Below are positions 57,799-64,000 of a DNA stretch of 64,000 nt, one piece after another. The stretch covers positions 1 through 64,000 of the forward strand of contig JAMWZA010000011.1 in NCBI GenBank assembly GCA_024305105.1, read 5' to 3'. Every line of letters starts with the position of its first letter. Position 1 is the stretch's first letter. Under the pieces are notes generated by a model. The model was not told where the DNA came from. It saw nothing but the letters and a program-made list of their open reading frames with translations, and searched no databases. A program made the position numbers and the translations under genes. This DNA is from Marinoscillum sp. Its GTDB lineage: Bacteria > Bacteroidota > Bacteroidia > Cytophagales > Cyclobacteriaceae.

Positions 57799-58589
57799 TG
57801 AAAGGGAAAAAACCCTCAAAGCCTCAAGGCGACAAAGGAACCAACAAATTTAGCGAGCCTAAACCTCAGGAAACTCGCTTGAATAAGTATATCGCAAATG
57901 CCGGAGTCTGCTCACGCCGTGAAGCAGACCAGCTGATTGCCGATGGTGAGATAAAAATAAACGGTGAAGTGGTCCGCGAAATGGGCTACAAGGTGAACCG
58001 AACTGATAAGGTGGAGTACAAAGGCAAAGTACTTCAAACAGAAAAGCTTCAGTACGTTCTTTTGAACAAGCCAAACGACTTTATCACCACCTCTTCCGAC
58101 CCACAGGGTAGAAATACAGTGATGAGTTTGATTAAAACAGCCTGTGAAGAGCGTATATATCCAGTAGGCCGGCTAGATCGAGCTACTACAGGTTTGTTGC
58201 TTTTTACCAATGATGGAGAACTGGCAAAGCGTCTAACGCATCCATCGTACAATATCAAGAAGATTTATCAGGTAACACTTGATCGGCCGATCGAAAACAA
58301 AGACTTTGATAAAATTTTAAAAGGAGTGAAACTCGAAGATGGGATTGCCACTCCAGATGAAATGGCGATTGTTACGGATGACAACATGGTTCTTGGGATT
58401 GAAATCCACATAGGCAAAAACCGCATTGTCAGAAGAATTTTTGAGCACTTTGGATATAAAGTGGTAAAGCTGGATCGGGTAATGTTTGGGCCACTCACTA
58501 AAAAGAACCTTAGCAGAGGAAAATTCAGACACCTCTCACCTAAAGAAGTCATCTCATTGAAGAGCATGACTGGAAATAAGAAAAAGTAA
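57795..58589 (+). CDS. RluB-family rRNA pseudouridine synthase
   Basis: S4 domain RLNKYIANAGVCSRREADQLI; YPVGRLDRATTGLLLFTNDG. Confidence 0.94.
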   Translation: MMKGKKPSKPQGDKGTNKFSEPKPQETRLNKYIANAGVCSRREADQLIADGEIKINGEVVREMGYKVNRTDKVEYKGKVLQTEKLQYVLLNKPNDFITTSSDPQGRNTVMSLIKTACEERIYPVGRLDRATTGLLLFTNDGELAKRLTHPSYNIKKIYQVTLDRPIENKDFDKILKGVKLEDGIATPDEMAIVTDDNMVLGIEIHIGKNRIVRRIFEHFGYKVVKLDRVMFGPLTKKNLSRGKFRHLSPKEVISLKSMTGNKKK

Positions 58590-58596
58590 TAAGCCA

Positions 58597-58626
58597 TCTC
58601 AAAAGACGTCAATTCGCCTTTTGAGA
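58597..58626. terminator. Bidirectional terminator-like hairpin between convergent genes
   Basis: TCTCAAAAG-acgtcaattcgc-CTTTTGAGA. Confidence 0.5.
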
Positions 58627-58640
58627 CAACACCTTTTGTT

Positions 58641-60884
58641 TTATTTCATTGAATTGGCAAGTACCTCCAGATCACTATTAATAATCAGGTGAACCGCACT
58701 ACCAGGTTCATCATCTACTCTTACGCTTCTAGTATATGAACCATTGGAACCAAACACGTTGATGCAATCATCACTAACCTTGTAGACTTTATTGGTAAAA
58801 TAAGGCCGGCTGTTGTTGAAGGTTTTCATATCCGTAACCTCACCTGATAGATCGACTTTCAACGCAAACGAACGCGTGTCCAGATTCGAACCCGAAACTC
58901 TACTGATTTTTCCATCGAGCATTTTAAGTTCGTTGTAGTTACCAAGCAACATGTACCCATCATCGAGGTTAACCACATTGTTGATATCTCCCTTATAACT
59001 CATCCGTTGCTGCCAGAGTAAATCACCATAGATGCTATAATTAGCCAAAATTAGCTCTGATTGTTGCAAGATATCATCCAGGTAATCCTCGCCCTTGTAA
59101 GTTACCATTAGCGTATTGGTGCGCTCATTATAATTAATGGTGCGCGGGTATTGGTTGAGCAACAACCTTCGACTCAAGGTCACATCACCCTTTTCATCAA
59201 AAATGTACAAATGGTTGTGTCTTACCATATTGGTATCCACACCATTTAGAATGACTGCCAAGCCACCAGGAACGGTTTTAATAGCTCCTACCCGGGTGTG
59301 GGAATCTGGCCCAATCGCACTATCGAATTGCAGCAAATACTCATTATACCAACCTACTTTTTTATCTGGAGTAACTCCACATACAAATGCCTGAGTTTTG
59401 TCTTCCTTTTCATTTCGAAATATCCCACCCAAAAACAAGGACCCATCGAAGTTTTCAACTCTGTGTGTCGTTATTGGATCTGTTCCCAGCATGTCATTAT
59501 CCGCAGACAGTTGCTCTTGTAAAGCAATATTCTTGCGGTTATGAGTAACCGTCTCTGCGGTGCTGTCTGATGCCAACATCTCATATAAGCGATCTCGTAT
59601 GGTCGATACATACTGAGCGGCGTCTTCTCTATTCGCGCTACGTTCTGTGGTGATCAAACTTGAAATGCCAGACATCCCTTGATAATGCGTATTGATGAAC
59701 TCTGGGTATTTATTGAGTGACGCCTCTGTATTTCGTCTGCGAATGTCACTAAGCACTGTGTCCGCCTCTTTAATCCGATTGACCATTTGGCCGTAGAGGT
59801 AAAGTTTGCGTTCGACATCCAGTGAAGTAGCTGTGTCCAACTGTCGACTCAACAGCTGTTGGTAAATCAAATCGTGTTTTTTCTCCTTGTAGATAAATAT
59901 TGGTTCCACCACAGAATTGAGATCGTATTTTCGAAGTTTAAACAGCACCTCTTTCGAGACTTTAAGCGGCTCAAATTCATCACGAATAAAATCAGGCTGG
60001 GCCTGCTCCACTTCTCTATCCAATCGCAGTTTTTCTTTGGCCAAATCCAATCGTAATTGGTCGATTTCAGCATGAATGATTTCACGGGTTTCATCTACCC
60101 AGGAAGCATAATCCCAAACCGCTATTTCAGACTTCAGGAAATTAATTTTGGACTCCAAACCATCCAAACGGTAGACCTTAATTGGCCGAACACTCATGTT
60201 CTGGTCATAGCCAACATCGAATGTATCAGATGCAGATTTGTACTCCTCCCAGTATTTCAAACTCTCGAGATAGTCACTCTTGATTTGCTCAAATCGATCA
60301 TCCACTGACTGATCATATAGCAAGTACAAATCTTTAAATGTAGGATAGTCACCTAAAATGGATGTGAACCCTTTATGTGCCTTGTCGTAGCTACTAAAGC
60401 TCTTTGTAAACTTATCATAAATGGTAGGCACGTTGGCTATGTAGTTATTCATCTCAGCCATCATCTGGTCAATGTGCTGACGGATGGTATCATATTCCAC
60501 CTCTACTCTACCTTTTTCGTCTATTCTACCAAAATTGAAATAAAGCTCTTCATTCCTGCGTACATGCTTATCATCCAAATACCTGTTGGTCACTTCAAAT
60601 GCTTTCACAGCTTCCCGCGCGTTACCTACTTTGTAAGCATAGTCCTTAATAGGATCACTGTTTTTATAGCGAGTTTCATAGATGACAGCCATCTGAAAAT
60701 ACAAGGCAGGGTTCTGAGCCTCTTCCTGGAAATACCGCTTTAGTTGAGCTAATGCACCACTTGGTGGTAATGCCAACATCCTTGGCAGTTGGTCTTCAAA
60801 CTTCTCCAGCTTCTGACTAAAGGCAGGCTGAAAACATGCCACAAATAGTATAAGTATTGATAATTTCTTCATAACAACTCGCAT
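58641..60884 (-). CDS. Secreted hypothetical protein with coiled N-terminus and propeller-like C-terminus
   Basis: 747 aa; signal peptide MKKLSILILFVACFQPAFSQ; C-terminal SLFLGGIFRNEKEDKTQAFVCGVTPDKKVGWYNEYLL-type repeats. Confidence 0.65.
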   Translation of the reverse strand: MRVVMKKLSILILFVACFQPAFSQKLEKFEDQLPRMLALPPSGALAQLKRYFQEEAQNPALYFQMAVIYETRYKNSDPIKDYAYKVGNAREAVKAFEVTNRYLDDKHVRRNEELYFNFGRIDEKGRVEVEYDTIRQHIDQMMAEMNNYIANVPTIYDKFTKSFSSYDKAHKGFTSILGDYPTFKDLYLLYDQSVDDRFEQIKSDYLESLKYWEEYKSASDTFDVGYDQNMSVRPIKVYRLDGLESKINFLKSEIAVWDYASWVDETREIIHAEIDQLRLDLAKEKLRLDREVEQAQPDFIRDEFEPLKVSKEVLFKLRKYDLNSVVEPIFIYKEKKHDLIYQQLLSRQLDTATSLDVERKLYLYGQMVNRIKEADTVLSDIRRRNTEASLNKYPEFINTHYQGMSGISSLITTERSANREDAAQYVSTIRDRLYEMLASDSTAETVTHNRKNIALQEQLSADNDMLGTDPITTHRVENFDGSLFLGGIFRNEKEDKTQAFVCGVTPDKKVGWYNEYLLQFDSAIGPDSHTRVGAIKTVPGGLAVILNGVDTNMVRHNHLYIFDEKGDVTLSRRLLLNQYPRTINYNERTNTLMVTYKGEDYLDDILQQSELILANYSIYGDLLWQQRMSYKGDINNVVNLDDGYMLLGNYNELKMLDGKISRVSGSNLDTRSFALKVDLSGEVTDMKTFNNSRPYFTNKVYKVSDDCINVFGSNGSYTRSVRVDDEPGSAVHLIINSDLEVLANSMK

Positions 60885-63005
60885 TTAGACACCTAGAATT
60901 TTAAGTACTACACGCCTGTTTTTGGCCTTATTCTCTTCTGAATCATTCGGCACTATGGGTTGACTTTCGCCATACCCTTTGGCCGTAAATCGATCCTGAG
61001 AGATCTTATTCTCTATCATAAACTTCACCACACTTTGCGCTCTTCTATTGGAAAGGGCCGCGTTGTAAGCTGCCGAGCCTACGTCATCAGTATGCGCCGC
61101 AATCTCCACGCGCATATTTGGGTTTTGCTCCATTAGCTCTACCACTCGCTGAAGTTCGCCATACGAAACCTCATTCAGTTGATCGGAATTGGATTCGAAC
61201 AAAATATCCTTTAAAGTAAGATTAGCACCAGGTAGTAACGGCTGAAGCTTTAATTCCAGATTCGGCATTTCCCCATTGGAAGCGACCGTAACTCCACCTG
61301 TGGGGTCGTCGGCATCACCAGATGATATCTTGGTCCCTTCGGGATCTACATCTATCACCGTACTGTTGAAGGCATAGCCCTGATCACTGGTGGCTTCTAT
61401 TTCGTAGCGGTCACCTACACGCAAGGCAACTGTTTCATTACCGTTTACCTCAATGACCTCATCTCGATTTCTATTTCGTATTCTCACCCGAGACCGAATC
61501 TTTCCATTGTTTACCAAATCCGCTACATTGATTTGAAGATCTCGCTTGTGTGGAAGCATTTCCACATCGCGAATGAACTCTGGGTAAATTACCAGATCAG
61601 ATACATCCAGGGTGAAAAACTTACTGTCAAAGTTCTCCTTATCTACGATAATCTCATAAATCTTTCCTAGTGGTAAATCCAGCGTAATTCTACCACTTGG
61701 ATTGTTCTCAATGTCCTGCAAGAACCCTGCACCTCCTTGTTCTTTCACCTTAATATTGGCCTGTATGGGCTCGAAAAGGTCACCATCGTAGATGTTCAAG
61801 TTGAGACTAGCTGATTTGTACAACTGAATGTCCTGATCAATCTCCTTGTACTCATCCTCCTCTGTCAAATCAAAAAACAATGATTTGGATGTGTAGCCAT
61901 CCTGCTTGATTTCGATGTTATAGTTTCCTCCTACAGCCAGAACCACGGTATACCGACCATCATTCGGGTTGTTGGCCAGTGTCATGATCTCTCCAGAAGT
62001 AAATGCATCCGACACCACGATATCAGCTGCCACTCCTTCACCAGAGCTGCCATCGGTGATGTAACCCTGGATAATAATATTTTTGAACTGACGTAATTGA
62101 TACGGAATCTCCACTGAGTAAATATCGCTGGCATCATGGACGTAATACAGTAAATCACCTTGCGCCGAAATGGAGGAAAACTGATCGGGCAGCGCCGAGT
62201 TAACAAATTCCAGTGCCACTGGAGAAACCCAATCACCAATTGGTGTAAGGTGCGTTTGATACAAATCGAAATTACCTTTTCCGCCCAGCCGATTGGATGC
62301 AAAGATCAACGTCTTGTTATCCGCCATAATTCTTGGCGCTTTCTCACAATCCTGATTGATGGGATATGGCAGGAGTTCTGGGGAACCCCAGGTTCCATCG
62401 GGCTGTTTCTTAGATAGATAAAGGCTAAAACAAGCTTTATTTTCCCAAAGTTTAGCCAGGTCTTTATCCTGGATAGGATTAAAGTTTTGTCTTACGAAGT
62501 ACAGCGTTTTACCATCGGCAGAGATCGATGGGAATCCTTCATATCCGCTGGAGTTGATTGGCTCTCCAATATTCACTGGATCGGTCCATGACTCTCCATC
62601 CCTTACTGAATAATAAATATCCTCGCTTCCGAAACCACTCCGGAAGGAAGCGAAAAAGAACAACACGTTACCATCAAAAGAGATGCTTGGCCCACCAATT
62701 AAATCCGTGGTGTCTCCAAAATCATTGATCGCATTGATCGGAGCTGGCTCTGTCCATTCTCCATCTACATACCTGGAATCGAAAAGCTCATACCTTCCTC
62801 TTCTGTTGGACTCCAGGATCATGGTTCTGCCATCAGCAGAAATCGAAGGAGCATATTCGATCCGATTGCTATTAAAGGCATCAATAGGCCCAGCTGTTGA
62901 CTTAAAGTAATTCAGCGAATCAGCATAGGTTCTCAACGAATCAGGAACCTGGCCTTGCGCCCAATATCCCATCAAGAGAATAAGAACTGTTATGACATGT
63001 TTCAT
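60885..63005 (-). CDS. OmpA-family protein with PD40-like repeats
   Basis: PSISADGRTMILESNRRG, PSISFDGNVLFFFASFRSG, PRIMADNKTLIFASNRLGGKGNFDLY; C-terminal OmpA MRVEIAAHTDDVGSAAYNAALSNRRAQSVVKFMI. Confidence 0.92.
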   Translation of the reverse strand: MKHVITVLILLMGYWAQGQVPDSLRTYADSLNYFKSTAGPIDAFNSNRIEYAPSISADGRTMILESNRRGRYELFDSRYVDGEWTEPAPINAINDFGDTTDLIGGPSISFDGNVLFFFASFRSGFGSEDIYYSVRDGESWTDPVNIGEPINSSGYEGFPSISADGKTLYFVRQNFNPIQDKDLAKLWENKACFSLYLSKKQPDGTWGSPELLPYPINQDCEKAPRIMADNKTLIFASNRLGGKGNFDLYQTHLTPIGDWVSPVALEFVNSALPDQFSSISAQGDLLYYVHDASDIYSVEIPYQLRQFKNIIIQGYITDGSSGEGVAADIVVSDAFTSGEIMTLANNPNDGRYTVVLAVGGNYNIEIKQDGYTSKSLFFDLTEEDEYKEIDQDIQLYKSASLNLNIYDGDLFEPIQANIKVKEQGGAGFLQDIENNPSGRITLDLPLGKIYEIIVDKENFDSKFFTLDVSDLVIYPEFIRDVEMLPHKRDLQINVADLVNNGKIRSRVRIRNRNRDEVIEVNGNETVALRVGDRYEIEATSDQGYAFNSTVIDVDPEGTKISSGDADDPTGGVTVASNGEMPNLELKLQPLLPGANLTLKDILFESNSDQLNEVSYGELQRVVELMEQNPNMRVEIAAHTDDVGSAAYNAALSNRRAQSVVKFMIENKISQDRFTAKGYGESQPIVPNDSEENKAKNRRVVLKILGV

Positions 63006-63027
63006 ATTTACTTAATTAATTTCAATG

Positions 63028-64000
63028 TTATTTACCAAGCATGACAAACGCTCCCCAGTAATAAGGATCCTTAAATTCCTTTCTCACTGAAGCGATGGCA
63101 TTATTAAAGGCCTCCAACCGCGATTGACCACCAAACCAGTTTTTATAAAAACCACTCATCAGCATCTGCGTGGTTTGATCATTTACCTTCCAAAGACTCA
63201 TCACCAGATTGTCAGCTCCTGCCACTATAAATGACCGCTGCAAACCATAAACTCCTTCACCATTTTTCACCTCCCCAAGACCAGTTTCACAAGCTGACAT
63301 TACGACTAGCTGGGTGTTGTCTAGATTCAGGTTCATCACTTCATATGCTGTAAGTATTCCATCCTCCTCACCCTTCAGGTCCTCATTCCTTACCGTGTTT
63401 TGAGCTCCCGCTAATAACAAACCCGACCGCAGCAATGGATTGAATTTGGCATTACGACTTGTGAGACCCTCTTCAGACTTTGTTTTAATATCTTCCAAAA
63501 AGAAACCATGTGTAGCAATATGCAATATTTTAGGGCTGGCTATGGCTTTTACCTGCTCCTCTGTAGCTGCAGCTTCAAGGTACGTTTTTACCTGCCACTG
63601 ACCACCAGAAATCACCTTCTCTATCTCCTGTATTTCTTTTAGCGTTCCAGGAAGTTCAGCAATTTCACTTCCAAAACTTCGCTCCATATCAGCTGAAGCC
63701 AACAAGCTACCACCTGTTGATTGCTCCAATTCAGACAGGTAGTATTTCGGATAACCAAACATGATCGCATCTTCACTTACTGATTTAACTTCCTGTGTCT
63801 CGATTAGCTCTCTGGTATTACTCAACAGCCTGATTCGATATCTGTCTAGCAAGTACTCCTCTTTATCGGCATTGAATAGCGTGGATATATTCACCTTATT
63901 AAGCACACCATCGGCTGAGAGGTATATCGACTTAACAGAATTAGGAATTACCTCATCAAACTGTTTCCAAAAGATCTCATAAGAGCGGTTATCCTCAACT
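63028..64000 (-). CDS. CHAT-domain (caspase-like) protein, 5' end beyond window
   Basis: Catalytic-type ILHIATHGFFL and VVMSACETGLGE; frame stays open upstream of listed Met (VEDNRSYEIFWKQFDEVIPNSVKSIYLSADGVLNKVNIS) to position 64000. Confidence 0.9.
   Translation of the reverse strand, partial: VEDNRSYEIFWKQFDEVIPNSVKSIYLSADGVLNKVNISTLFNADKEEYLLDRYRIRLLSNTRELIETQEVKSVSEDAIMFGYPKYYLSELEQSTGGSLLASADMERSFGSEIAELPGTLKEIQEIEKVISGGQWQVKTYLEAAATEEQVKAIASPKILHIATHGFFLEDIKTKSEEGLTSRNAKFNPLLRSGLLLAGAQNTVRNEDLKGEEDGILTAYEVMNLNLDNTQLVVMSACETGLGEVKNGEGVYGLQRSFIVAGADNLVMSLWKVNDQTTQMLMSGFYKNWFGGQSRLEAFNNAIASVRKEFKDPYYWGAFVMLGK

Noticed and set aside
1-64000. CRISPR arrays, rRNA operons, IS transposases, prophage genes
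   Set aside because: No regularly spaced repeat arrays, rRNA-like sequence, transposase or phage structural ORFs were seen.

Overview
The window is a Bacteroidota (Cytophagia-like) chromosomal segment, judged from T9SS sorting signals, TAnnTTTG-like promoters and a DUF4293/YtxH/DUF1573/YajC/YbbR/CoaE gene neighbourhood. Most of it is ordinary core and metabolic DNA: branching enzyme, FtsX permease, ethanolamine-type permease with Fe-ADH/amidotransferase/ALDH, Kv channel with hybrid kinase, peptidases, HtpG, TruA, two ABC exporters, leucine dehydrogenase, NusB, YajC, CoaE, ScpB, RluB, OmpA/PD40 and CHAT proteins. The main accessory region is about 36.3-40.9 kb, between two ABC exporter genes. 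It holds a tightly overlapping four-gene minus-strand operon that resembles an ABC-three-component (ABC-3C) conflict system: a small 2-TM protein, a CTD-like protein, a middle-component-like protein and an SMC-like ATPase with a CPxC...CxxC hook. Next to it is a CBS-pair protein with a C-terminal HEPN-like RNxxxH motif. The 2-TM protein (C-terminus) and the CTD-like protein (N-terminus) share a near-identical 22-residue motif, ITNxGKIxxQVxVQxNSGxI, which suggests a homotypic, possibly amyloid-like, assembly or signalling tag. Direct and inverted repeats bound these units like cassettes. Other signals are a structured ncRNA candidate at about 51.1 kb, a frame-disrupted Txe/YoeB toxin beside an intact antitoxin, palindromic operators around a TetR gene, and a possible gamma-glutamyl ethanolamine pathway. 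All calls come from reading the sequence; no database search was run.
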